Origin: Xylocopa sonorina
Lineage: Eukaryota; Arthropoda; Insecta; Hymenoptera; Apidae
NCBI RefSeq assembly: GCF_050948175.1
Contig: NW_027490124.1
Span: 310,001 to 374,000 of the forward strand
Direction of reading: 5' to 3'
Length of the DNA: 64,000 bases
Numbering within the stretch: the stretch's first letter is position 1; every line of letters starts with the position of its first letter. Of the stretch, positions 1-10,540 are shown one piece after another. Both the position numbers and the translations under genes were made by a program. Under the pieces are notes generated by a model. It saw nothing but the letters and a program-made list of their open reading frames with translations, had not been told where the DNA came from and did no database searches.

Positions 1-300
1 GAAATGACTTATGCTATACTTGTGTGTTGCGTCCTGTTTGTACATAGAGTGCCGTATGCTTAAATACTAGAATTCGCTTGGTTATAGACATGAGCATAAT
101 ACGAATATGTGTGCGTAACTGCGGGCGACCCTCGTGGTGCGTGAAATGGTCCTCGTGCGGAGGCTGTGGTTGGTGTCTGCTCCAACTGTCTGACGTATGC
201 GCGTCGAGGCGCGATCGTGTGGTTCAACTCCTTGGTGCGAGGGACATACTGTGTTACCGTGTGTCGGTATGCTCGTCTCTGCATTTCTCTGCATCACAGT
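1..300. mobile_element. GC-rich LTR-like fragment (uncertain)
   Basis: This stretch is clearly richer in GC than the AT-rich sequence after it and ends in ...CTGCATCACA near 298, just before the segmental duplication starts. A CACA end at an abrupt composition change is how an LTR often finishes, and other fragments in this window have TGTGA/TCACA ends. No coding sequence or second LTR is visible. The overlapping open frames on both strands show no recognisable motif. It could equally be unrelated unique DNA. Confidence 0.25.
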
Positions 301-1758
301 TGTATTCTGGAATTGAAATTAAATGTTTGATTTTTCTATTTACTGATTAGAACATCTTTCTGTTGGAATGTTCAAGAATTTTTCATATTCTTAATTACTG
401 AAAACGTATTGCTTGGTTCGCTAGCTTAATATTTAAAATTTGCTGAGATATTCTTATCTAATTCTTGTAAATAATTTTTTATCTTAGCGAAGTGTGTATC
501 CATTCTTGTAGTTTTGTAAAGAGTATTTTACTTTACTATTTAAAATGGAATATTAAGATTTGTTTACAATCTAATGGAATTTAATTACCTTTTGATTCAA
601 TTTCACAATGATAATCTTTCATAGTTCAACAATTTTGTGAGCTGTCCTGAGGAATCCGCAGCTCAGTACTTATAAAATGGGCGACACAAAGAACAGCCTA
701 ACCAAACGTAATCGAACCGATATTTCAATACTAATTTTATCATGTTTAACTTATCCTGCAAATTATTAAAATGCCCTTCGAAAAGTATTTATTGACAGTG
801 AAGTAAACGGTAAACATTACACATTCCACCACTGTTTACAATACGCATGTCTCATTTACTATCAAAGCCGTAAGTACCATCGCCTTACTTTACTTTTTGT
901 AACCTTCAATGGCTTCATGTTGCAGGTCGTTGAACTCGTTTTAAAATGCTCTATCATATTAGGGAAGAATGAACATACCAATTCATTTTAAAAAATGAAA
1001 GTAACCGGTCATAGGTTTGCAAACAACCTATGTTTGGCAAACAACGAGCAACGAACGACGCTCGTACCACGGCATTATTAATGCATCGCGATATAGCACA
1101 CGGGCTACACGGCCGTGTCAATCATACTATCAGCTCACCATAGCTACGCGCGTGGTAGTGGCGCAGGCTGACATTTACTAATGGAGAAGCTATTTCCATA
1201 AAAATTATGAACGAATATGAAAAATGACTACACTAAGCAATTTATTTATTTTGATTCCAAAAGAGATACACCGGCACGAAACAAAGATATAAGAACTCGA
1301 TTTTATTATATTCTATAAACTAGCTCGATACGTCGATTTTTTCCATAAAGTCATTAATTACTTTATTATAAAAATGTATACATTTACTTTATATATATTT
1401 TCTTCAATTTATTGTTACAAATTCATGTAATTGAAGGTTATATTAAATACGATGACAGCATGTTATTTAAGAAATTACACAAGGCGAAGTTAGGGACGCA
1501 ACAGCATGAATTTTTATTTTCTTAGTAATATTTTTTTATAAATAATATTTTTAGTTTATGACGGGTTGAAAGAAATATGTACGACTCTCTCAATAACTAT
1601 AAATATAGGAAAATGACTATGACACTTCTCAGAAGTGGCAATATAGTGCTGGTATGGTGTCGCCACCATCTTGCAGTTTGTTATCTGGGACGCTTTCTAG
1701 AGCATTATTCGGAATTGAATTTGAACACATAGCTACTTAATCGCGAATTTGTATGTAC
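301..1758 (+). repeat. Segmental duplication, copy 1
   Basis: The block aligns by eye in the same orientation with 18,474-21,651. About 305-1,008 matches 18,476-19,205, 1,058-1,615 matches about 20,707-21,262, and 1,618-1,758 matches about 21,510-21,651. Differences are scattered substitutions and small indels, so the copies are diverged but clearly related. Copy 1 lacks two stretches present in copy 2: about 1.5 kb between 1,008 and 1,058, and about 250 bp near 1,616. Homology ends at GTATGTAC (1,758), the point where copy 2 runs into an LTR. There is no open frame of note in this copy. It may contain the upstream region of the gene fragment kept only in copy 2. Confidence 0.85.
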
Positions 1759-4018
1759 ATAATTATACATGACTGCATAAAGGCAATTTCATACACTTTT
1801 ATAATCAATGCGATATAAGAATATAAGACGAAGAACTATCCACTCGTATCAGGAGCAAAAACAGTGTTTAGTGTGCAAGGTTCGTTGCAAAATACAATTA
1901 AGCAGTTAATATATCAAGAGACAACACATAATATATTACTGAAAATATAATGATATGAATAGCAAGAAAAACATATTTATTTGTTAGATGTTTATAAATT
2001 CAAATTTAAAAGACCAAGTTACATTTAATATATTATTGTTTAACAAGATGATATAATGTTGTTTCAGATAGGCGTGGAGAACTAGCTGGTACTTCTGTCA
2101 ATGTAATTTCATTTCTTCTGGATACAGTAAATATACATTTGCAATCTAAGCATGTTTCATTAGATCTGGTGTAATCTCCAAATTTTAAAAAGGGATGATG
2201 GCAGTAGTAGTTGGTTCAGCATCAGGTGATAAACATATGCAACAAGCAAAGCGACGTAAACGGATTTAAAATGTTCAAGATTATATAAATTAAACTATTA
2301 CACTTTTTTAATCCATGTAGCGTTTCTGTCCTTTGTAACTTGCAAAGAGTCTTAAGAATATAACGCAATGTAAAGAAGTTTCGAAACAAAGAAGGCTGGT
2401 CTTAATCTCAGATAAAGGAACCTTGGATCTACTGGATATCGTGGTTAACGGCCTGCTGTGTCAAGGGACATGTCATTCAGTTTTAGTGTTCTAAACGAGA
2501 ACAATTCAAATAAACCTGGAGTCAACACATCCGAAGAAAAATTCTTCCAGTGAAGAATGCTGTCTGCTGTGCAATAGCAGCTTTATATCCACTTGATATT
2601 CTACAGAAAATCTTATGCCATTTTTTTAACTATGAAACCTATTATGTGGTATTTCAGCAACTGCTACAGAAATTTAAATACGTCAAAATTGCAGCACGCA
2701 GGTGTGTAAATATCACTTCGTGATCTCATTTCATTTTGGCAGTTATACTTGTATGTAAGCAACCATCCAGGCATAAAGCTTGATAATCTTTCAACTATAA
2801 GATAATTATGATACATTAGACTTTTTGCTGGAGTTGGTCTATTTTATCATTTTCGGAACTTGTGGAAATGTTGAATATGAATAACTACGTTCATTTTATT
2901 ATAAATGTATGAGTAAAGTTCAATCTACATAAATAAATATTTTCATACGTAACTTATTTAATTTTTATCATTTAGCGTTACAAAATATATTACAAAAATA
3001 TATAAAAATATATTTTACTTCAGTTTTTTTTAATATTTTAAATAATTTATATTATCGTATTAAGCTTTTACAAAAAGTAACAAAACTTTTATAAGTAGGA
3101 ATAATTTTTCCTTAATTAGTTAATATGTCGGTTCTTTTTAAGAAAACGCTATTTAATTTTTCAAAGTAAGTTTCGACTTTAAATTGACCATTAATTTCAC
3201 TAATTTTATTGCTTTTCGTAGATCACCGCTAATTTTCAACTTTCCCATTACGGCTTTGTCGATGCAAATTTTAATTCTCCGAAAAATATATAATATTATG
3301 TTATAAGTAAAATTATTTTGCATTTCTAATTGATTGAACGAAAAAAATATATTTTTTTCATGAGAAAGTATTGCGAGAAAATTTTGAAAATCCATTGTTA
3401 ATGTTGTACCTAGTGGTTGACTAGGTTCTCCTCTCCCTGCCGCACATTTCCACCATTTTTAAGATCCAAGAATCGTGTAGCTGCTTCGTCACTATTAATG
3501 TTTACGAAATTTACATATTGTAAATTTCTGCAAAAGTGACATTAATTAAATCTTTAATTATGTTTGTTCGGGCAATTAATCAGACTGATCTATGATGTGC
3601 TGTAATGTACGAGATCTAATAAATTTTTTTTTAACATATAATTTTTTAACAATATAATATTTGAGCTTACAGTCTTGTTAACGAACTCGCTGTTTAAATT
3701 AGTTTGGATGACAATTAATATTTGCATGATCTTTTCCTCTGATTTATCTGTATAATTTGTTCGTTCTTTTCAATTGTCTTATTTAATAATCCAAATATAT
3801 ATCGGAAGGTATCAGGCAACAATTTATCTTATCAATAATATTTATATTCTGCAAAATAAATTGATTTGTTTACTAAAATATAAATTATACATTCATGTAT
3901 TAATTCTAAACCTTCAGTTAATTATTCACACCTGGATTATACGCATAATGGGTAAAATCAGACATTCCTTCAGCTTTTTAATATTGCCTCATCGATTAAA
4001 GACTGATTAGTAATAAAT
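1759..4018. other. AT-rich DNA, no gene recognised
   Basis: The sequence is strongly AT-rich, with runs of A or T around 2,940-3,120 and 3,600-3,660. A pyrimidine tract ending TTTCAG near 2,070 is followed by a short open stretch, and another short frame ends in a basic AKRRKRI-type tail near 2,269. These could be exon debris but match nothing I recognise. The open frames at 3,153-3,395 and 3,774-4,010 have the low-complexity composition expected of AT-rich noise. No repeat shared with the rest of the window was seen. Confidence 0.5.
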
Positions 4019-4590
4019 TTACTGTCTTTGTAAAATAAAAGCGTACATTGCATCACCCATTATTTCCAGCTTCCCACTATAATTTTGTGATTCTGAACCA
4101 ACAAACATCTCTATCGCAGCCATATGTATACCTGAAACAACGCGTGCGTAAGGCAATCTCAAAATGAGAGAATTATTTTTCTTAACAATGAAATTAGAAA
4201 TATATATAATTTACTGCTGTCTTTGACAAGACTGCATTCACAGCAATACCATAATTTTCATATTCATCGGCCCTTTCAAGAGCACACATTAACATTCTAA
4301 ACTTGGATATTATATAATCGACACAAGTTTGAAACCATATTCGTTTATGTTTTATAATTAGTGGTGGACTGATATTCATTATATGAGGATTTGCACCTTT
4401 CTTTAAATATGGTAAGCATACCTTGGACCTGAAAATAAGTATTGTGCCATATTAGTGAATTTTATTTCTACAACTAAAACCTGTTCCTCTAGAATTGATA
4501 TTATTCACAAGATTATAATTTTTCATACCTATGGATTCCATGCCTGGTTAAAGTAACAGGGCTAGCATTATTAACACTTTCAGGACTGAG
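4019..4590 (-). pseudogene. HSDL2-like short-chain dehydrogenase remnant with introns
   Basis: Three exon-like pieces read in order on the minus strand. The first (about 4,590-4,529) encodes VNNASPVTLT, like the NNAS motif of SDR enzymes, and ends at an AG|GTATGA donor. The second follows a TATTTTCAG acceptor (exon about 4,428-4,215) and encodes SKVCLPYLKKGANPHIMNIS, then PPL and later NYGIAVNAVLSKTA. The third follows TTGTTTCAG (about 4,131-4,019) and encodes IHMAAIEMFVG and GDAMYA before a stop. The order, NNAS, then the NISPPL strand, then GIAVNA..KTA, then IH.AAIEM, is that of hydroxysteroid dehydrogenase-like protein 2, a peroxisomal SDR. The piece between NNAS..LT and SKVCLPYL is missing, the usual catalytic YxxxK is degraded (DYIISK), the last exon joint looks 2 nt out of frame, and the Rossmann N-terminus and SCP2 tail are not found. 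I read it as a decayed duplicate that kept its introns, so it is not a retrocopy. Confidence 0.62.
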
Positions 4591-5079
4591 TTGTGTGGCA
4601 AATGGTTTTGTGAGAACCCATATGTGGCGTTCGTTATTGTGTGGATTAGTCGTTGGCCACAATATTTTCTTCTAATTAACTTTCACGTTGGATGGCTTTT
4701 ATACAACAATTTTATTTAACAACAACAAGTCTTTACAATTAAGGTAAACTGAAGTAGAAGCTAAGAAATACAAATCTAGATTTGGCAAAGGCAAATTGTG
4801 ATGTGTACTGTTTGATGGCGAAGAAATAAGTGAATAATTAATTTGAAAAGCGTAGAAATTTGAAAGACGTCGCAAACGAGAGTCTTTTTTTTATAGATGG
4901 CGTGCATTAATTTTGAAACAATTTCCTAACGAAAATGTACCCTCCGAGGAGCGGAAGTAGATGGCTGTGAATGTGTCTGCTTAGATGCGGAAGTCGGTAA
5001 CGTCGGTAACGCCACAATTGTCAGGCCGGTGGAGCCATCTCTGTGAAAATTGCTCAACCTGTTCGCAATTCTGTTTCAG
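4591..5079. other. Unassigned DNA upstream of the HSDL2-like remnant
   Basis: No coding feature is recognised. The part near 4,960-5,040 is richer in GC and contains a short direct repeat (GTCGGTAAC twice at about 4,992-5,010). If the HSDL2-like gene had further 5' exons they should lie here on the minus strand, but I could not identify them. Confidence 0.4.
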
Positions 5080-5480
5080 CATTGTTTGAAGAGATGGCGA
5101 AACGAGTCAATATATGCCTACGGATGGATGTTCCCATTAAGAATAACTTATAAGTTACCGATGGATGGTGCTGTTGGCGGTCGGTTACTCACATCCGACC
5201 GACGGCTGGTGCTACTTGTGCTTAATAATCTATAAATTATCGACGACTGATGTGACCATCAACCGATAAAGCATGTTTTCAGATACAGCTGGTGCAACCA
5301 ATAGTAGGTAATTCAAAATTTATCAACAACTGGTGTTGCCTGCGGTCCGTAACTCACGATATAACGACAGTAGGTAATCCCCGCGGTAGATAACTTATGA
5401 TATAATAACGGCTAGTATGCGAATAGTCTGGAATTCAAGATCAACGGATGGCATTGCCAGCGATCGGTAATACATCTCTT
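5080..5480 (+). repeat. Decayed minisatellite-like tract
   Basis: A loose motif recurs: a word like CGGATGG or CGGCTGGTG, then TTGCC or GTTGGC, then GGTCGGTAACTCAC, then an AT-rich spacer. Occurrences are near 5,112, 5,158, 5,205, 5,320-5,350 and 5,443-5,475. Spacing is irregular (tens of bases) and copies are diverged, so the unit length cannot be fixed by eye. It lies directly before the CCTAA-like tract and the R1/TRAS-like element. Confidence 0.4.
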
Positions 5481-5620
5481 ATGTGGCTTAATTTAATCTA
5501 ACATCCTCTAAACTTAATTTAAACCTAGCTAACATCAGTTACACATAATCTGACTTAACCTGCCTTCACTCAATTCTAACCCAATCTAACACAATGTAAC
5601 ATTACCTTTCTTAAACATTA
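5481..5620 (+). repeat. Decayed CCTAA-like tract (possible old telomeric-type repeat)
   Basis: TCTAAC, CCTAGC, TCTAAC, CTTAACC and similar words follow one another for about 130 bp, as in a strongly mutated (CCTAA)n array. CCTAA/TTAGG is the usual insect telomere repeat, and TRAS-type retrotransposons, relatives of the element downstream, insert into it. No run of perfect CCTAA units remains, so this could also be chance AT-rich low complexity. Confidence 0.3.
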
Positions 5621-6734
5621 AGAAATCAAAACTACGCTTTCTTAAATCTAACACAACATAATATTATAATCGACGGGTTCAAACAGAGTGGGGCCGCATT
5701 GAATACAGTAGCGCCTTCGGTTAAATGAAAACGAACAGTCGGAGAAGAATAAAACATTACTAACAAATCGTATGGAAATCAGATATTTCGACGCGTGTCC
5801 AATATACATCTAACTAAACCGTAATTCGAAGAATACAGAGGATAAGTGGAAATATTCTCCAATATGTGACATATACAAATCAGCGGATGCAAGGGAGAAC
5901 ACTCGATCTCGGAGTAGCGAGACCGGGGCGCCATCATGAAGTAATCGTATAACGCTGGTTCCGGGATGGCGCAGGGAGGAAATGTGGAGGATAGAAAGCA
6001 TAAAATAACAACAACATAACTAAAGAGGAAGAAAAAGAAAATCTGTGGAAACATTGCATTTATTAAGGGGAAATCCTACAAATATCAAACAACTGATTAT
6101 ATACCATACCGTCAAGCAAGGTACAACGAAATAGACCATATCGTGAGATAAAATAACAAAATCGAGAAACTTAAAAAGAAAATAATACTTCAGACTGAAC
6201 GAATCACTGATTCTGGCAAGCTTAATGGAAACCACGACTACGAATCGGTTATAGTATAAGATAGATGTTGGTCGCGGTTTAAGTGGACCGGGGGGTCCCT
6301 CGCCCGCATCAGGGCAGGAAGTAGGATGCTGGAGGGCTTGCAGACCCCCACCCCCCTCCAACCATCACCGCCAGCGTGAGCGAGGCTGCTATGCATATGC
6401 TGCTGAAAGGTGCTGCTGGCTCGCGATTCGGAATCAGCCTCATCGAGTCCTCGCAGAAGATTAAAGGTTGGGCGGGCGGTTTGGAGCCCCCTGTCGATGA
6501 CACAAAAGGATAGGAAAATAGAGAAGAATACGAAATGCGTATATAAAGAAGAAGAAGAAAGCCTCGGGTAGCACAGACATAAAAAGAGAAGCATTAGGAG
6601 CCGAAGTAAGGGAACCAAAAAGAAGAGCAGGATAATGGAAAAGCTACTGATAAGAATAACGTCCTCACTTTCAAATAGAAGAGTAGGCAGCCACATATCA
6701 GACGTAATGATAGATATTATGAGCGAGAATACGA
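5621..6734 (+). mobile_element. Probable 5' region of the R1/TRAS-like element
   Basis: No intact frame is recognised on the plus strand. A GC-rich patch at about 6,270-6,490 contrasts with its surroundings and lies where the 5' UTR or the N-terminal part of ORF1 of an R1-clade element would be expected. The open frames on the minus strand (6,020-6,696) have no recognisable motif and look like the antisense of this region. The 5' boundary of the element is not visible. Confidence 0.35.
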
Positions 6735-7551
6735 CGAAGGTAATGACATATTAGAAAACGTTAATGGGAGACATGAGGCATATAAAAAGAACTGGGATCG
6801 AACACTTGATGGAACTAGTGGCGAACGGTACAGAGAAAAATGAAGCAATTAAAGGAGCAGTAAGCATTCGAGGACAAACAATGGGATGAGGAAAAGCAGG
6901 AGAAATGACAGAAATACGAAAAGATGACGCAAGAAAATCGAGAGCGGGAGATATAATCCTGGAATTTAACAAGAAAAAAGGTGTAGAAAACATAATAAAG
7001 GAGATAAAAGGAACTCTAACAAAAGAATTCGAAGAGAAACGTACGAGTGCGAGTATAATGCTCCAACTAAGGGACATATACCCGTTAGGTGACCAGAGAA
7101 GGAATGAATGATTACATAAAACGAACACTAAAAATAATCGAAGGAAAGGAGAGCGGTATAAACGTCAAGTTGTTGAAACAAATGTGGAGAGGCTACCGAG
7201 TCGCGTTAGTTGAATTTGGACAGGAATACAGTAAAAAGCTGGAGAAGGTCCAACGACTCAGAATAGCATTAACACCTTGTCTCTGCAAAGTGCTACCGAC
7301 AATAGAGAGATGCTTCAAATGTCATAAACTGGGACATATCGGCAGATATTGCGAAGAAGTCAAAGATAATAAGGGAATCTGCAGAAGATGCGGATCTGAG
7401 ATTTATACGATGATCGGTTGCATCGCGAATAAACCGAAGTGTATCATGTGCAGCAAGGCAGGAAAAAGGAATCCGTACATTAGACACGTTATCGGACTTT
7501 TAATGGTCCGGCCTACAGAAAGGCGTTGATAGAAAAGAACGGGAAACGAAT
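6735..7551 (+). pseudogene. R1/TRAS-clade ORF1 (Gag-like) remnant
   Basis: The ORF1 protein of R1-clade non-LTR retrotransposons binds RNA and ends in zinc knuckles. From 6,905 one frame encodes a charged region typical of the Gag centre (AGDIILEF, then SASIMLQLRDIYPL). It breaks near 7,085-7,095, and a second frame (7,089-7,529) carries on with IKRTLKIIEGKESGINVKLL and the zinc region. Knuckle 1 is CFKCHKLGHIGRYC, a perfect CX2CX4HX4C at about 7,312-7,353. Knuckle 2 is CRRCGSEIYTMIGC, with Tyr in place of His. A third CIMC pair follows at about 7,441. The frame shifts again before its natural end near 7,530. At least two frameshifts and the damaged knuckle mean it is dead. ORF2 follows directly in the normal order. 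Confidence 0.8.
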
Positions 7552-8250
7552 ATGGAATTGAAAGTCCTACAAATCTATCTGAACCTATTCCGAATCTCGT
7601 AAAATATCATGCAGCAAATGCGAATGATTCAAGAGACAGACGTGGTAATAATATCGGAAGCACACAAGTTGGAAGAATACTGACTGCAAAAGGAGAACCG
7701 TGACGCTGCGACATGGATAACCGGTATTAATCGAAAATGTTTCACATATGGCACCACATATTCCTCGACCGGAATCGTTCATGCAATGGTCGAAGGAACA
7801 AAAGCTATAAGCTGCTACTTCTCACTGAACAGGAACAGAAAGAAATCGAAGAATATATAAATCAAGCTGGGGTTAACATAGAAAAGGGAGAGAAAGCAAA
7901 CAGAATACTAATCGCGGGTGACCTGAACGAAAAATCAGTAATCTTGAGTAGTAAGGAGAACAACCATAGAGAGGAAAAGATCATCAAAATGGCTCCAAGA
8001 AACGATCTAATCGCGACCAATCCGAAAGAAGACTATACATACTTTAAGAACCGAAACAAATAAAAAATAGACATAATGTTGACAGGAAGTTGCATATACG
8101 CTAAGTTGAGTACAGCAGAAGTGTTTCAGATATTTTTAGCGTCGGACCATCAGTACGTACTACATACCTTCTAAAGTACGAATTACAGGAATAACAAAGA
8201 GGGATTTGCATACCCCGATGGAAAGAAAGCGAACTGTGACGATGCAAATA
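7552..8250 (+). pseudogene. R1/TRAS-clade ORF2, endonuclease part only
   Basis: ORF2 of this clade starts with an apurinic-type (APE) endonuclease that nicks the target, followed by reverse transcriptase. Reading begins at ATG 7,552 (MELKVLQI), followed by DVVIISE with the catalytic Glu, then TYSSTGIVHAMVEGTK. After a frameshift near 7,835 come INQAGVNIEKGEK and AGDLNEKS (7,911-7,937), ARNDLIATNP-type sequence, KIDIMLTGS, and finally SDHQYV at about 8,142-8,159, the conserved SDH of the fold. Stops occur near 7,600, 7,681 and 8,061. Homology fades at about 8,250 and no reverse transcriptase motif such as YxDD follows, so the element is truncated at its 3' side, which is unusual because target-primed elements normally lose the 5' side. 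A later deletion or rearrangement is the likely cause. Confidence 0.8.
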
Positions 8251-8455
8251 AATGATCGACTTATATAATATATAGATATTTATTTTTATTTAGAGGGGAT
8301 GGTCTATTTTTAAGTAACTAAAATATATTATAAGTGTAATTATATAAACCAATTTCAAATATTTAATTAAAACATCATGAAATAATATGAAATTAGATAC
8401 GATTTTAGATGTAATGGAGTATCTTAAGGAGATATTGTATTTAGAATTAACTAAT
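8251..8455. other. AT-rich gap
   Basis: Short AT-rich sequence between the broken retrotransposon and the LTR-like fragment. No gene, repeat or poly(A) tail of the upstream element is recognisable. Confidence 0.5.
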
Positions 8456-10202
8456 ATATCCAGCGAATGGGCGATTAACGGATCGTTGCGAGGAGCATGC
8501 GGTGCAGCGAGTGGGGACTCGCGTCTCATGGTGGTACCAGCGGCGCGTCTTTCGTGTTTAACTTATGAAATATTATAATGATGTAAGTATAGCATGAACT
8601 TACAATTACGCGTGTGTTGTTCGTGTCTTGGATTCTTAATGTGTATAACTTGGATTTATGGATTCTTATATGCAGCAGTACATTAGTCCGGATATAGTAT
8701 ATATATGTATGTAAGGATCTTAAAAGTAGAATACAGGTTCTGGTAAAGTCGGATCCCTGAATTGGAAGAATCCCCATTGCGGTGATGGGCTGCAACTGCG
8801 CACTTTAGCAGGACGAAATCACTGGTGCGAGGTAGACAAGGGTATTCGTCTTTGGTCCGAACGAGGCAGATATACTCGACAGTGGGAGCCAGACAGTAGT
8901 GCTCGCCGGTGGGACTGAAACAACGATGCCTGGTGTCATTTACTGTTAATCCTATACCATAATCCTATACCTCGCCCGAGCGGGCATATGCCAATAGGTT
9001 TGCCCTCTACGAACTAGTTCTTCTATGTCACTGAAAGGGGCGATGGAAAAATCCAGATGTACCGCGGCGCCTATCCAGCGGGTCAGTCCTTTAGCTACTC
9101 CGTCGGGGGGGACGAATTCCAACCGCTGGAGTACCCACGGAGAACCTCGGGGAGGCGAACTCAATACGTGTACGCGAACACGCTCACTCTATCCCTTTTT
9201 GAATTAGGATGGATTAGTTTGGTCAAATTTTTGATGTTCCAGACTACCAGCCTCAGTCTTATTCAATTTTGCTCTACGAAAGTGTCTCAGACTAGCTTGG
9301 GCAAATTAATAATGCACCAAACCTCCGAGTCCCAGTTTAATTCGATAGCCCCGTTCCAGAGCCCCGTTAGCCATCGGGCAAGCCTGACGCCTACGTTCCA
9401 TCACGAGGAGGTTGGGATGGGTACTTTCTGGACACCCAGGTTCTGGAACGCATGTCTGGTGTGAGTTATTGTCTGCCCTACACCAGAACGGTGGTCGGAC
9501 GTGGTTCCTCACCCATACGGGTATACCCAGACGGATCTACCCATCTACCAACCAGTTACACCCACGTCACTGAAAGGGGCGATGGAAAAATCCAGATGTG
9601 CCGGGGCGCCTTTCCCACCGGGCGAGTCCTTCAGCTACTCCGTCGGAGAGGACGAATCCTAACCGCCGGAGTACCCACGGGGAACCTCGGGGAGGCGAAC
9701 TCGCTACGTGTACGCGAACACGCTCACTCTGACCCTTTTTGAATTATTAAGCATCAGTTTGGCCAAATTTATAGATGCTCCAGACTGCCTGCTCAGTCAT
9801 TCATGTTTGCTCTACGAAAGTGTCTCGGACTAGCTTGGGCAAATCGATAATGCACCAAACCTCCGAGTCCCAGTTTTATTCGATGAACCCCAGAGCCCCG
9901 TTAGCCACCGGGCAAGCCCGGCGCCCAGGTTCCACCACGAGGAGGTGGGGATGGGTACTTCCTGGACACCCAGGTTCTGGAACCCGCATGTCTGGTGTGA
10001 ACGAGCCATGTACACCGGTCGGTTCGAGTGACATAGCGGTACTTGGTGCGTGTAAGCGCGTGCAGGTGTGCGCGCGCGAACGCTGCCGGTTGCCGGTGCT
10101 GTAGGCGAGCGCGGCAGATTGCCTGAGTCCAGGGGTTGATGATCGAAGTGCGAGAAGGCTCATGTGTGGAATGGGTGGCAGGCGCTACGCACGACGTTAC
10201 TT
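8456..10202 (-). mobile_element. LTR-type fragment, copy A (with expanded internal subrepeat)
   Basis: About 8,470-8,930 and 10,000-10,202 align with 58,440-58,950 in the same orientation. Shared landmarks are CAGCGAGTGGGGA, AGGTTCTGG/AGGTTCTAG, GGTGATGGGCTGC, the GCGCGTGCAGGTRTGCGCGCG stretch (about 10,060 and 58,815) and GTGGCAGGCG near the right end. Copy B begins TGTGACGTCA when read on the minus strand, an LTR-style start. Copy A ends at the equivalent place (GTAACGTCG on the minus strand). Copy A differs by carrying about 1 kb of tandemly duplicated sequence in the middle. The right edge at 10,202 joins old satellite directly. No coding function is inferred for the small frames here. 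Assignment to a Gypsy-like LTR family rests on the TGTGACG start alone. Confidence 0.5.
8950..10000 (+). repeat. 539-bp tandem duplication inside the LTR fragment
   Basis: TGTCACTGAAAGGGGCGATG at 9,026 recurs as CGTCACTGAAAGGGGCGATG at 9,565, giving a period of 539 bp. Similarity runs from about 8,960-9,490 to 9,494-10,000 and includes ACGAACACGCTCACTCT, TGCACCAAACCTCCGAGTCC, CCCGTTAGCCAYCGGGCAAG and TGGACACCCAGGTTCTGGAAC. A third, partial unit end (ATGCCTGGTGTCATT) sits near 8,925. Copy B at 58 kb lacks this block, so it expanded in copy A or was lost from copy B. The open frames through it (9,057-9,464, 9,452-9,742, 9,775-10,104) mirror each other because of the duplication and look non-coding. 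Confidence 0.85.
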
Positions 10203-10540
10203 GAATTTGTTGCATGAATTTGTAGAACTCACATTCCTTTCAAGAGCAGAAGCAGATAAGCAGAATGCAATGCAGAGAACATTACAAATAACTTACATTG
10301 AAACGTTAAAATGAGATGGGCTATCGGGTTGTATGAAGCATTAGAACTCTCATGCATTGGCACGTAGACACTATAAACCGCCATTACATTGCATGCAACC
10401 GTAGGATTCATAGAATTCGTAAGTATGGAAGAAATAGAGTTCTAACGTTTCATGTATCGCAATGACACATTTTATTCCAACGTTTCAAAGCAAGTAAGAT
10501 TGCAATGTCCAATGCAATGCAATATGCTCGTCTGCTAGTC
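10203..10540 (+). repeat. Old satellite, decayed, plus orientation
   Basis: About two monomers of the old family. The recognisable order is ACATTCCTTTCAAGAG, then GAAACGTTAAAATGAGATG, then GAAGCATTAGAACTCTC, then GGCACGTAGACACTATA. This is the same order as in the main 174-bp satellite (ACATTCTTTTGAAG, GAAATGAGATGCG, GAAGCATTAGAACTCTATTGC, ACGTAGACATCTGC). It is bounded by the LTR fragment on the left and a piggyBac 3' end on the right. Confidence 0.75.

Noticed and set aside
78..350. Open frame on the plus strand with several Cys residues (90 residues)
   Set aside because: It overlaps two minus-strand frames of similar length in a GC-rich LTR-like piece and runs across the border of the segmental duplication. 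No motif was recognised.
6238..6696. 152-residue minus-strand frame with hydrophobic stretches (membrane protein?)
   Set aside because: It lies antisense to the purine-rich 5' part of the R1/TRAS-like element; A/G-rich sense DNA gives Leu/Phe/Ser-rich antisense frames. No conserved motif.
6751..7128. 125-residue minus-strand frame
   Set aside because: It is antisense to the ORF1 coding sequence, whose plus-strand frames carry the recognisable motifs.
9057..10215. Several frames of 95-135 residues on both strands
   Set aside because: They fall in the 539-bp tandem duplication of the LTR fragment and mirror each other; no protein motif.
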